Assembly (NCBI GenBank): GCA_002784145.1
Contig: PFKE01000064.1
Location: 1-64,000, forward strand
DNA: 64,000 bases
Origin: Flavobacteriaceae bacterium CG_4_10_14_3_um_filter_33_47
GTDB taxonomy: Bacteria; Bacteroidota; Bacteroidia; Flavobacteriales; Flavobacteriaceae
Direction: 5' to 3'
Below the pieces are notes generated by a model. That model ran no database searches. It worked only from the letters and a program-made list of their open reading frames with translations, and was not told the origin of the DNA. Shown here one piece after another: positions 49,816-58,797 of the stretch. Position 1 is the stretch's first letter. Every line of letters starts with the position of its first letter. A program made the translations under genes and the position numbers.

Positions 49816-50811
49816 ATGTCTTTAAAGAATGTTCGTTTAGAAGTCATGCAGTTTTTGGAAAAAGACGTTGAAGCTTTAATAGAAAAATACCTGATCCCCA
49901 TAGAAAAAATATGGCAACCCACAGATTTTTTACCTAATTCTGAAGGCCATACTTTTTTTGAAGACGTTAAAGAAATCCGTGAATTATCAAAAGAACTACC
50001 ATACGATTTTTGGGTGGTTTTAGTAGGTGATATGATTACAGAAGAAGCGTTACCAACCTACGAATCTTGGTTGATGGATGTTGAAGGCGTAGACAATGTA
50101 GATAAAACGAATGCTTGGGCTAAATGGGTTCGTCATTGGACCGCTGAAGAAAACAGACATGGCGACGTGCTTAATAAATACTTGTATTTATCTGGCAGAG
50201 TTAATATGAAAGAAATTGAAAAAACCACACAATATTTAATAGCAGATGGTTTTGATATTGGAACTGATAAAGATCCGTATAAAAACTTTGTTTACACCAG
50301 TTTTCAAGAATTAGCAACCTATATTTCTCACAACAGAGTGGCTAAAATTGCGACTCAAAGTGGAAATAAACAGCTAGGAAAGATGTGTAAAATCATTTCA
50401 GGTGATGAAATGAGGCACCATAATGCTTATTCTGAATTTGTAGAACGTATTTTTAAAGTAGATCCTAGTCAAATGATGATGGCTTTTCATTATATGATGA
50501 AACAAAAAATTACCATGCCCGCTCATTTTTTAAGAGAATCTGGAAACAAAATAAGCACCGCTTTTGAAGAGTTTTCAAACACGGCTCAGCGTATTGGTGT
50601 TTATACCTCTAGAGATTATATTGAAATTCTAGAAAAACTAATGGTCCGTTGGGAAATTGACAAAATCAATAACCTAACCGATGAAGCTGAAAAAGCCAGA
50701 GAATACTTAATGAAACTACCTGAAAGAATGTTACGATTAGCAGATAGAATGAAAATACCTGAAAATTCATTTCAATTTAAATGGGTTGAACCAGCTAAAT
50801 TAAAATTATAG
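49816..50811 (+). CDS. Acyl-ACP desaturase (ferritin-like)
   Basis: WVRHWTAEENRHGDVLNKYLYLSGRV and ISGDEMRHHNAYSEFVERIF diiron EExxH/DExxH motifs. Confidence 0.95.
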   Translation: MSLKNVRLEVMQFLEKDVEALIEKYLIPIEKIWQPTDFLPNSEGHTFFEDVKEIRELSKELPYDFWVVLVGDMITEEALPTYESWLMDVEGVDNVDKTNAWAKWVRHWTAEENRHGDVLNKYLYLSGRVNMKEIEKTTQYLIADGFDIGTDKDPYKNFVYTSFQELATYISHNRVAKIATQSGNKQLGKMCKIISGDEMRHHNAYSEFVERIFKVDPSQMMMAFHYMMKQKITMPAHFLRESGNKISTAFEEFSNTAQRIGVYTSRDYIEILEKLMVRWEIDKINNLTDEAEKAREYLMKLPERMLRLADRMKIPENSFQFKWVEPAKLKL

Positions 50812-50870
50812 ATTTTAGATAAATAATAAACTAATTCCTTTTGTTTCAAGAGGAATTTTTATTTTAGGGA

Positions 50871-51527
50871 ATGCTAACTAAAGAAGAACACATTTCAAAA
50901 ACCATCGCATTTGTAAAGCATCAATTAATCAATGCCGAAGGTGGACATGACTGGTTTCATATTGAACGTGTTTACAACAATGCCTTGTTGATTTCAAAAA
51001 CTGAACCCGTAGATGACTTTGTTGTAGCCTTAGCAGCCTTACTTCATGATATTGCCGATAGTAAATTCCATGATGGAAACGAAACCATTGGGCCTAAAAT
51101 AGCTCGTGAATTTTTATTCAAATTAAATGTAGATTCCTCTATAATGGAGCATGTCATTAATATTATAGAGAACATCTCATTTAAAGGCGGCCATGAAGTA
51201 CCAACATTTCATTCAGCAGAATTAGCCGTTGTTCAAGATGCCGACAGACTAGATGCTATGGGAGCTATTGGTATTGCCCGTTGTTTTAATTATGGTGGTT
51301 TTAAAAATCGTCAGCTTTACAATCCTGAAATACCACCAAATCTTGGCATGAATAAAGAAGAATACAAAGCTTCAAATGCTCCAACCATTAATCATTTTTA
51401 TGAAAAGCTGTTGCTATTAAAAGATAAAATGAATACCAAAACAGCAAAAAAAATTGCTTTAGAAAGACACCAATATATGGAAACCTTCCTAAAACAATTT
51501 TATAAAGAATGGAACGGACTTTATTAA
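50871..51527 (+). CDS. HD domain phosphohydrolase
   Basis: HDWFHIERVYNNALLI, AALLHDIADSKFHDG, VQDADRLDAMGAIGIAR. Confidence 0.93.
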   Translation: MLTKEEHISKTIAFVKHQLINAEGGHDWFHIERVYNNALLISKTEPVDDFVVALAALLHDIADSKFHDGNETIGPKIAREFLFKLNVDSSIMEHVINIIENISFKGGHEVPTFHSAELAVVQDADRLDAMGAIGIARCFNYGGFKNRQLYNPEIPPNLGMNKEEYKASNAPTINHFYEKLLLLKDKMNTKTAKKIALERHQYMETFLKQFYKEWNGLY

Positions 51528-52414
51528 CTTGCTAACAAAGGTTGTTCCATTATTTTTTTAATTTCCTTTCTATAGTTTGAAGCACTTTTTCCTGTAACCT
51601 CATTAAATTGTTTATTAAAATGAGAGAAATTGTTAAATCCGCACTCAAAACAAATATCGGCAATACTTAATTGGCTTTCATTTAACAACTTAGTGGCGTG
51701 AACAACTCTGTATTCATTTACCAGTTCTGTAAATGTTTTTCCTGTGGTCTTTTTAAAGAATCTGCAAAATGCTGGAACGGTCATGCTTACTTTATCTGAG
51801 ATTTCTTCCAAGCTTATATGCCTCTTAAAATTATTGTTTACAAACTTAAAGATGGTATCAATCTTTGAGCTGTCTTGTGGCTTGGTTTCAAAAGCAAATC
51901 CATCGGCGTTTAATAAGGTATAATCTTCAGACTCTGCCAAGTCGTTTAAAACCTCCAGAAGCTTTAAAATTCTTTCAAAGCCTTCTAAATCAGGTAGTTT
52001 TTCAATTTTTGGACCCACTACTTTTTTTGCTTCAGGTTTAAATAACAAGCCGCTTTTTGCACGTTCAAATAGCGATGCTATTTTAGCCATTTCTGGTGTA
52101 TTAAAAAACCCTTCTCCCAAGAAATCAGATTTAAACTGTACTACCGTTTCTGTACCATTGGCAGTAAGTCTGTCTGTAAATCCATTATGTGGAAGATTAG
52201 ATCCTAATAATATAAGCTGGCTATTGTTAAAATATGATAAGTGGTTTCCAATATGTCTTTTTCCTTTGCCTTTATTAACATAGACCAACTCCAATTCTGG
52301 GTGGAAATGCCAAAAAGCAAAATTATTTTCCCTTTTTTCGGTATGTTGCTTAACTACTAAGGAACTACCAAAGCCAGGGCTAACTTTTTCAAATGTAGGT
52401 TTCTTATTAAGCAT
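51524..52414 (-). CDS. AraC family transcriptional regulator with cupin-type sensor domain
   Basis: N-terminal FWHFHPELELVYVNKGKGKRHIGN; C-terminal HTH MTVPAFCRFFKKTTGKTFTELVNEYRV...IADICFECGFNNFSHFNKQFNEVTGKSASNYRK. Confidence 0.95.
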   Translation of the reverse strand: MLNKKPTFEKVSPGFGSSLVVKQHTEKRENNFAFWHFHPELELVYVNKGKGKRHIGNHLSYFNNSQLILLGSNLPHNGFTDRLTANGTETVVQFKSDFLGEGFFNTPEMAKIASLFERAKSGLLFKPEAKKVVGPKIEKLPDLEGFERILKLLEVLNDLAESEDYTLLNADGFAFETKPQDSSKIDTIFKFVNNNFKRHISLEEISDKVSMTVPAFCRFFKKTTGKTFTELVNEYRVVHATKLLNESQLSIADICFECGFNNFSHFNKQFNEVTGKSASNYRKEIKKIMEQPLLAS

Positions 52415-52526
52415 AATTAATTTTTAAACAAATTTACAATATTTCTATCTGAAAAAATATATTCTATTAACATAAATGTATGCTATTTTACCTTAACATA
52501 TAATTAACTTTAATTTTACAGTTAAA

Positions 52527-52585
52527 ATAACACACAAATTGATTAAAATGGATGTTTTTTAAGGTCTTAATCGGTTATACATTTG
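52527..52585 (+). promoter_or_regulatory. Promoter module copy 1
   Basis: ATAACACACAAATTGATTAAAATGGATGTTTT-N19-TACATTTG. Confidence 0.7.
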
Positions 52586-52615
52586 TCCTGTTGAACGTTA
52601 AAAAAAATCCAAATC

Positions 52616-53221
52616 ATGAAAAAAGTAATTAAAAACAGTATAATAATGGTAGCCATGTGTACTGCCTTATTAAGTAATGCCAATGAAGGTTCGTCTTTTA
52701 TTCCTAAAAAAGATAGCAATATTGCTAAAACCACATTAACCTTAACAGATGTTAAAGAAGGTCAAAGACTCATTATAAAAGACTTAAATGGTTTTATTTT
52801 ATATAAAGAGTTTATAAAAGAATCTGGTTTATATTCAAAAGTTTTTGATTTAACAGATCTACCGGACGGAGATTATTTCTTTGAACATGAAAAAGACTTA
52901 GAAATAAAAACGATTCCTTTTAGTGTAAAATCTAATACGGTAACTTTTGAAAAAGATAAAACAATAACCCTTTACAAGCCTTATGTTGTTTTAAAAAAGA
53001 ATACCATATATATGAATAAACTAGCTCTAAATGATGCGTCTTTAGATTTAACTATTCATTATGTAGGTTATAATGGTGGCAAAGAATTGATTTACTCCGA
53101 AACCATTAAAAACACAAAAAGTATTGAACGAGCCTATAAACTTATGAAAAGCAATAAAGGAAATTACATCGTTACAATCCATTCAGACAACAGAACGTAC
53201 TATGAGTATTTTACGTTATAA
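52616..53221 (+). CDS. Secreted protein, paralog 1 of a tandem pair (beta-sandwich, CTD-like modules)
   Basis: Signal peptide; about 40-50% visual identity with the next gene. Confidence 0.85.
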   Translation: MKKVIKNSIIMVAMCTALLSNANEGSSFIPKKDSNIAKTTLTLTDVKEGQRLIIKDLNGFILYKEFIKESGLYSKVFDLTDLPDGDYFFEHEKDLEIKTIPFSVKSNTVTFEKDKTITLYKPYVVLKKNTIYMNKLALNDASLDLTIHYVGYNGGKELIYSETIKNTKSIERAYKLMKSNKGNYIVTIHSDNRTYYEYFTL

Positions 53222-53252
53222 TTAAATTAAATAATCTATCATCTTTATAATT

Positions 53253-53278
53253 AGAGCCTCAATGGAGGCTCTTTTTTT
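53253..53278 (+). terminator. Intrinsic terminator after paralog 1
   Basis: AGAGCCTC-aatg-GAGGCTCTTTTTTT. Confidence 0.9.
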
Positions 53279-53409
53279 ATTTGTTCCTTTAGGTATTCAT
53301 TAAAAACCAGCCTTTTAAGCAAAAAATAGTATTCAAGATATATTTAAATTTAACATAAATATGTTCTATATTATCTTAACATTAAATTAACATATAGCGC
53401 ATTGATAAT

Positions 53410-53468
53410 ATAGCACATAAATCAGTCAAAATGGTTGTTTTGCCTATAGCATATCAGTTATACATTTG
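53410..53468 (+). promoter_or_regulatory. Promoter module copy 2
   Basis: ATAGCACATAAATCAGTCAAAATGGTTGTTTT-N19-TACATTTG. Confidence 0.7.
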
Positions 53469-53497
53469 CCTTGTAAAACGTTACAAAAACCCCAATT

Positions 53498-54094
53498 ATG
53501 AAAAATAGAAAAATTACATTAAGAAAAAGTATCCTAGTAGCTCTCATATTTACAGCTATGATTGGTAATGCAACCAATGAATTAAATAACGATCCTAAAA
53601 ACAGAATAAAGAAAACAACCTTTTCTTTAAACCATGTAAAAACAGGAAATCAATTAAAAATAAAAGATTTAAACGGAATCATTCTTTATAAAGAAGACAT
53701 TAAAACCTCTGGAACCTATTCTAAAGGCTTTGATTTAACCTCTTTACCAAATGAATCTTATGTATTTGAGCTTGAAAAAGATTTAGAAATTAAATCATTT
53801 CCATTTACAGTAACTTCTCAAACCGTTGTATTTGAAAAAGAAGAAACAATCATTCATAAACCTTTTGTTACTGTAAAAGACAACTATATTTATGTTTCTA
53901 AATTAGCTTTAAATGAAGAGCCTTTAGATATAAAAATATACTACCAAGAGGCATCAGACCTTATTTATTCTGAAAAAGTTGAAAACACAAAAAACATTCA
54001 AAAAATTTATAAGCTAAAATCAACTGCCAAAGGCGATTATAAAATTGTTTTAACTTCAAACGGAAGAGAATATTACGAAAGCATAACATTATAA
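53498..54094 (+). CDS. Secreted protein, paralog 2 of a tandem pair
   Basis: Colinear similarity to 52616..53221 (IKDLNGIILYKEDIKTSGTYSKGFDLTSLP versus IKDLNGFILYKEFIKESGLYSKVFDLTDLP). Confidence 0.85.
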   Translation: MKNRKITLRKSILVALIFTAMIGNATNELNNDPKNRIKKTTFSLNHVKTGNQLKIKDLNGIILYKEDIKTSGTYSKGFDLTSLPNESYVFELEKDLEIKSFPFTVTSQTVVFEKEETIIHKPFVTVKDNYIYVSKLALNEEPLDIKIYYQEASDLIYSEKVENTKNIQKIYKLKSTAKGDYKIVLTSNGREYYESITL

Positions 54095-54127
54095 TACTTA
54101 ATGTTTCACACTTAGTTTAGTTTGTTT

Positions 54128-54163
54128 AAAAGGTAAGTATTAGCGATAATCTTACCTTTTTAT
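54128..54163 (+). terminator. Terminator after paralog 2
   Basis: AAAAGGTAAG...CTTACCTTTTT stem. Confidence 0.8.
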
Positions 54164-54193
54164 TATTTCTTTTTAAAATTAAAAACTTGTTTT

Positions 54194-54487
54194 ATGGAAG
54201 CAATCCTTACCTTATTTGAAAACACTTTAATACTAAAGAGTCCTTTTAAACTTAGTTTTAGAAGTTCTTATAGTCATTATAAACTTAAACGATTATTATT
54301 AAATACTATCTGGGGCTTAATCAATATATTCATGATAGTGTTTGCAATTCAAAACATGATTGAATCGCATTTTGAAATGCTATGGATAGTACCATTAATA
54401 ATTTATGTCTTAAGCTACTGGATTATTTCATCTATGTTGATAGACACACTTATTGGTGATGAAATTGACAATCAATTATCTAAATAA
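54194..54487 (+). CDS. Small hypothetical membrane protein
   Basis: 97 aa with two hydrophobic segments. Confidence 0.65.
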   Translation: MEAILTLFENTLILKSPFKLSFRSSYSHYKLKRLLLNTIWGLINIFMIVFAIQNMIESHFEMLWIVPLIIYVLSYWIISSMLIDTLIGDEIDNQLSK

Positions 54488-54543
54488 AATATTATAATGT
54501 TATTTTAAACTTATTAAAATATTGAATTTTATTGGATGATAAA

Positions 54544-54602
54544 ATAGCATATAAATACATCAATATGGATGTTTTAAACATTTAGTAAGCAAAGTATCTT
54601 TA
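54544..54602 (+). promoter_or_regulatory. Promoter module copy 3 (orphan, no downstream CDS)
   Basis: ATAGCATATAAATACATCAATATGGATGTTTT-N19-TATCTTTA, ungapped to copies 1 and 2. Confidence 0.6.
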
Positions 54603-54608
54603 CTAAGA

Positions 54609-54707
54609 ATTTTTGAGTTGATAAAACACATCAGATATACATGATGTATTAATTAGTTTAGTTTGTTTTTAAAGAAGTCGCCTAAAGTTATTTTAGGCGA
54701 TTTTTTT
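54609..54707 (+). ncRNA. Putative ~100-nt small RNA from promoter copy 3
   Basis: No ORF; internal hairpin ACATCA-gatataca-TGATGT; ends in terminator TCGCCTAAA-gtta-TTTTAGGCGATTTTTTT (54678-54707). Confidence 0.45.
54678..54707 (+). terminator. Intrinsic terminator
   Basis: TCGCCTAAAgttaTTTTAGGCGATTTTTTT. Confidence 0.88.
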
Positions 54708-54873
54708 ATGTTCTATTCAATCAAAGACGATGTAAATCAGCTAATCGTACTTATTTAACAATGAAGTGGCCCCCGAATGTACTAAGAAGAATTATCTAAC
54801 CCCATTTAAGATGTTTTATAGTTGATTTTAAAAAAAATGAAAAGATTTTTTTATAATTAAGCACACAATCATT

Positions 54874-55734
54874 TTAACCATTAAGAGCATTGGCACCACC
54901 AACGATTTCTAAAATCTCATTGGTAATAGCCGCTTGTCGCGCTTTATTATAGGTTAACTTAAGTTGGTCTCTTAATTCGGTTGCATTATCTGTGGCTTTA
55001 TGCATGGCGGTCATACGCGCTCCATGCTCACTGGCAAAAGAATCTCTAATACCTTTATATAGTTGAGTTTTTAATGACTTTGGAATTAATTGCTCAACGA
55101 TTTCTACTTTTGAAGGTTCAAAAATATAGTCTAAATTTACATGAGCATTATTTTGAATGGGAACAATTGGCAAAAACTGTTCAGTCATTACTTCTTGAGT
55201 TGCGGCATTTTTAAACTTATTGTAAACAATGTCTATTTTATCAAACTCTCCAGAAACAAACTTCTCCATTAATGTTTCGGCAACTTCTGCAACATTATCA
55301 AATGTTAAATCATCAAAAAGCGTGCTCTTGTTTGCAATAACCATGCTTTTCTTCATAAAAGCATCATTCCCTTTTTTCCCTATGGCGAAAATGGATACTT
55401 TTTTTCCAGCATAATCATAATCAACCAAGCTTTGAGTTTGTTTAATAATGTTAGAATTAAAAGCACCACATAAGCCTCTATTTGATGTAATAGGAACAAT
55501 TAATACTTTTTTAACGTCTCTTTGAATTGAATATTTGCTCCCAGAATCTGCATCTAAAGTTGCACTTAAACTTTGTAAAAGTTCGGTTAACTTATTAGCA
55601 TAAGGACGCATAGCGGTAATAGCATCTTGTGCTTTCTTTAACTTTGCAGCAGATACCATTTTCATGGCACTGGTAATCTGCATGGTAGAGGATACCGATG
55701 CTATTCTGCTACGTATTTCTTTTAAGTTTGCCAT
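54874..55734 (-). CDS. atpG: ATP synthase F1 gamma subunit
   Basis: MANLKEIRSRIASVSSTMQITSAMKMVSAAKLKKAQ, ITSNRGLCGAFNSNI, C-terminal NKARQAAITNEILEIVGGANAL. Confidence 0.98.
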   Translation of the reverse strand: MANLKEIRSRIASVSSTMQITSAMKMVSAAKLKKAQDAITAMRPYANKLTELLQSLSATLDADSGSKYSIQRDVKKVLIVPITSNRGLCGAFNSNIIKQTQSLVDYDYAGKKVSIFAIGKKGNDAFMKKSMVIANKSTLFDDLTFDNVAEVAETLMEKFVSGEFDKIDIVYNKFKNAATQEVMTEQFLPIVPIQNNAHVNLDYIFEPSKVEIVEQLIPKSLKTQLYKGIRDSFASEHGARMTAMHKATDNATELRDQLKLTYNKARQAAITNEILEIVGGANALNG

Positions 55735-55744
55735 AGTTTAGTTG

Positions 55745-55799
55745 TTAGTATTGAGTATTCAGTAGCAAGTTTAAAAAACTCACTACTCAATACTAAAAT
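55745..55799. repeat. Inverted heptanucleotide-period array between atpA and atpG (array E)
   Basis: TTAGTAT TGAGTAT TCAGTAG ... CTCACTA CTCAATA CTAAAAT; 13-bp perfect inverted repeat TTAGTATTGAGTA/TACTCAATACTAA. Confidence 0.8.
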
Positions 55800-55803
55800 C
55801 TAA

Positions 55804-57384
55804 TTATGCTTTATATTTACTTGATAAATCTTTAGCCACAGCTGTCAATGTATCTGTAACTTCATCCGTTAATTTTCCTGCTTTTAAATCTGCCAACACA
55901 TTGGTATGTTTGGCTCTTAAGAATTCTAAATAATCTCTTTCAAACTCTTTTATTTTTTCAACAGGTACATCTCTTAATAAGTTTTTAGATCCTGCAAAAA
56001 TAATAGCCACTTGATCTTCAACTTTAAAAGGATCGTTTTGGGCTTGTTTTAAAATCTCAACGTTACGTTTTCCCTTTTCAATGACGTTTAAGGTTACCGC
56101 ATCCAGGTCTGAACCAAACTTGGCAAAGGCTTCTAACTCACGATATTGAGCTTGATCCAATTTTAAAGTACCAGCTACTTTTTTCATAGATTTAATTTGG
56201 GCATTACCACCAACACGAGATACAGAAATACCTACGTTAATAGCTGGACGAACACCAGAGTTAAATAAATCGCCATCTAAGAAAATTTGTCCGTCAGTAA
56301 TAGAAATTACGTTTGTTGGAATATATGCCGAAACGTCACCAGCTTGAGTTTCAATAATAGGTAATGCCGTTAATGAACCACCACCTTTAACTAGAGGTTT
56401 TAAGGACTCTGGTAAATCGTTCATGTTTTTAGCAATGGCATCGTCATTAATAATTTTTGCAGAACGCTCTAATAAACGAGAATGTAAATAGAACACGTCT
56501 CCTGGATACGCCTCACGTCCTGGTGGACGTCGTAATAATAAAGACACTTCACGATATGCTACTGCTTGTTTAGATAAATCATCATAAATGATTAATGCTG
56601 GTCGACCAGAATCTCTAAAATACTCTCCAATGGCGGCTCCTGCCATAGGTGCATATACCTGCATTGGTGCAGGGTCTGATGCATTTGCAGCAACAATAGT
56701 TGTATACGCTAAAGCGCCTCTGTCTTCTAAAGTTTTTGCAATGTTGGCAACGGTTGATGCTTTTTGACCAATAGCTACATATATACAATATACAGGTTTT
56801 CCTGCATCGTAAAATTCTTTTTGATTTAAGATGGTATCAATACAAACGGTTGTTTTACCGGTTTGACGGTCGCCTATAACCAATTCACGTTGTCCGCGTC
56901 CAACAGGAATCATGGCATCAATAGATTTGATACCTGTTTGTAATGGCTCTGTTACTGGCTCACGGAAAATAACACCAGGTGCTTTGCGTTCTAGAGGCAT
57001 TTCATATGTTTTACCAGCTATTGGTCCTTTTCCATCAATAGGACTTCCTAAGGTATCAACAACACGTCCTACAATGCCTTCACCTACGTTAATGGAAGCA
57101 ATTCGGCCTGTTCGTTTTACTGTTGAACCTTCTTTAACACCTACTGAAGGGCCTAATAATACAATACCAACGTTATCTTCTTCAAGGTTAAGTACAATAC
57201 CTTCTAAACCTCCTGTAAATTCAACTAACTCACCGTACTGAACATTTGAAAGCCCATAAGCACGAACAATACCATCACCAACAGTTAACACTGTTCCTAC
57301 TTCGTCTAATGAAGCTGAGGCATCAAATCCTGCAAGTTGTTGTTTTAAGATTGCTGATACTTCAGCTGGTTTTACTTCTGCCAT
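55804..57384 (-). CDS. atpA: ATP synthase F1 alpha subunit
   Basis: [15 protein letters not shown] Walker [49 protein letters not shown]. Confidence 0.98.
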   Translation of the reverse strand: MAEVKPAEVSAILKQQLAGFDASASLDEVGTVLTVGDGIVRAYGLSNVQYGELVEFTGGLEGIVLNLEEDNVGIVLLGPSVGVKEGSTVKRTGRIASINVGEGIVGRVVDTLGSPIDGKGPIAGKTYEMPLERKAPGVIFREPVTEPLQTGIKSIDAMIPVGRGQRELVIGDRQTGKTTVCIDTILNQKEFYDAGKPVYCIYVAIGQKASTVANIAKTLEDRGALAYTTIVAANASDPAPMQVYAPMAGAAIGEYFRDSGRPALIIYDDLSKQAVAYREVSLLLRRPPGREAYPGDVFYLHSRLLERSAKIINDDAIAKNMNDLPESLKPLVKGGGSLTALPIIETQAGDVSAYIPTNVISITDGQIFLDGDLFNSGVRPAINVGISVSRVGGNAQIKSMKKVAGTLKLDQAQYRELEAFAKFGSDLDAVTLNVIEKGKRNVEILKQAQNDPFKVEDQVAIIFAGSKNLLRDVPVEKIKEFERDYLEFLRAKHTNVLADLKAGKLTDEVTDTLTAVAKDLSSKYKA

Positions 57385-57390
57385 CTTATT

Positions 57391-57927
57391 TTAGTTTAAT
57401 GTAAATTCTCTTTTTAATTTATTAAGCTTATTGGAGATGCTTGCATTATATTGTTTGTCCCCAACTCTTAAGATGAAGCCTCCTATGATACTTTCATCTA
57501 CTATGTTTTCTAGTGTCACTTCCTTATTGGTAAGCTCTCTAACTTTATCCAATACTTTTGCTTCCAACTCTTTGGTCATTGGAATTGCAGTCGTTACTTT
57601 TGCCTTTTCTTTTCCATTAACTGCATCAAACAAAACACTGTATTGAATAGCAATCTCTGGTAAAATATCAACTCTTTTATTGGTTATTAATACATCAAAC
57701 AAATCTGTGCTAATGCTATTTAATTTAGGAAATATTTTAAGTAAAACGGCCTTTTTTACTTCAGCCTTAATAACAGCATTTGTAAGCACGTCGTTTAACT
57801 CAATGTTTTCAGACATGGTATTAGCCATTAACTTCATGTCGTTATTAACAGATTCAGCACTTTTTTTATCGGTTGCCAAACTCAATATTGCTTTTGCGTA
57901 ACGTATCGCTGCTCTTGCTCCTGACAT
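57391..57927 (-). CDS. atpH: ATP synthase F1 delta subunit
   Basis: AAIRYAKAILSLA; C-terminal VDESIIGGFILRVGDKQYNASISNKLNKLKREF. Confidence 0.95.
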   Translation of the reverse strand: MSGARAAIRYAKAILSLATDKKSAESVNNDMKLMANTMSENIELNDVLTNAVIKAEVKKAVLLKIFPKLNSISTDLFDVLITNKRVDILPEIAIQYSVLFDAVNGKEKAKVTTAIPMTKELEAKVLDKVRELTNKEVTLENIVDESIIGGFILRVGDKQYNASISNKLNKLKREFTLN

Positions 57928-57988
57928 ATTTTTAGACTTTAGATTTCAAACGTTAAATACCTAACGCTCTTTAAAGTAATTTATACTT

Positions 57989-58489
57989 TTAATTTAATTT
58001 TGCTTCGCCTAACATAGACTCCACTAATTTTGTTTGTTTGTCTTTGTTAGATAATTCTTCACGAACTACTTTTTCTGCTATTTCAATGGATAAACTGGCT
58101 ACCTGAGCTTTTAATTCAGCAATGGCCGCTTTCTTTTCAGACTCAATAGATGCTTGAGCCTGAGAAATCATCTTTCCGGCAGCTTCTTTTGCTTCTTCTT
58201 TGGCATCTTCAATCATTTTGTTTTTTATGTCGCGCGCATCTTTTAACATCGCTTCACGCTCAACCCTAGCTTCTTTTAACAATTTTCGATTATCTGCCTG
58301 AAGATTTTGCATCTCTAATTTTGCCTTTTCAGCAGATTCCAATGCATTTTTAATACCTTCTTCCCTATCGTTAACCGAATCTAAAATAGGCTTCCATGCA
58401 AACTTTTTTAATAAAAACACCAGTGCTAAAAAAAGCACGGTTTGCCAAAAAAACAATCCTAATGAAAAACCACCAAATAATTCTTCCAT
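57989..58489 (-). CDS. atpF: ATP synthase F0 b subunit
   Basis: GLFFWQTVLFLALVFLLKKFAWKPILDSVNDREEGI. Confidence 0.97.
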   Translation of the reverse strand: MEELFGGFSLGLFFWQTVLFLALVFLLKKFAWKPILDSVNDREEGIKNALESAEKAKLEMQNLQADNRKLLKEARVEREAMLKDARDIKNKMIEDAKEEAKEAAGKMISQAQASIESEKKAAIAELKAQVASLSIEIAEKVVREELSNKDKQTKLVESMLGEAKLN

Positions 58490-58527
58490 AATACTTTATA
58501 TTTCTGTAATAAACTTAGTTTAATTAA

Positions 58528-58564
58528 AAAGAACAGCTATAACCAACCGTTATAACTGTTCTTA
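58528..58564 (-). terminator. Intercistronic terminator-like hairpin after atpE
   Basis: Minus strand AAGAACAGTTATAAC-ggttg-GTTATAGCTGTTCTTTTTAATT; 15-bp stem with one G-U wobble, followed by a U run. Confidence 0.75.
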
Positions 58565-58570
58565 AGTTGT

Positions 58571-58774
<204 letters not shown>

Positions 58775-58797
58775 TTAAAAATTAAACATTCAATTTG

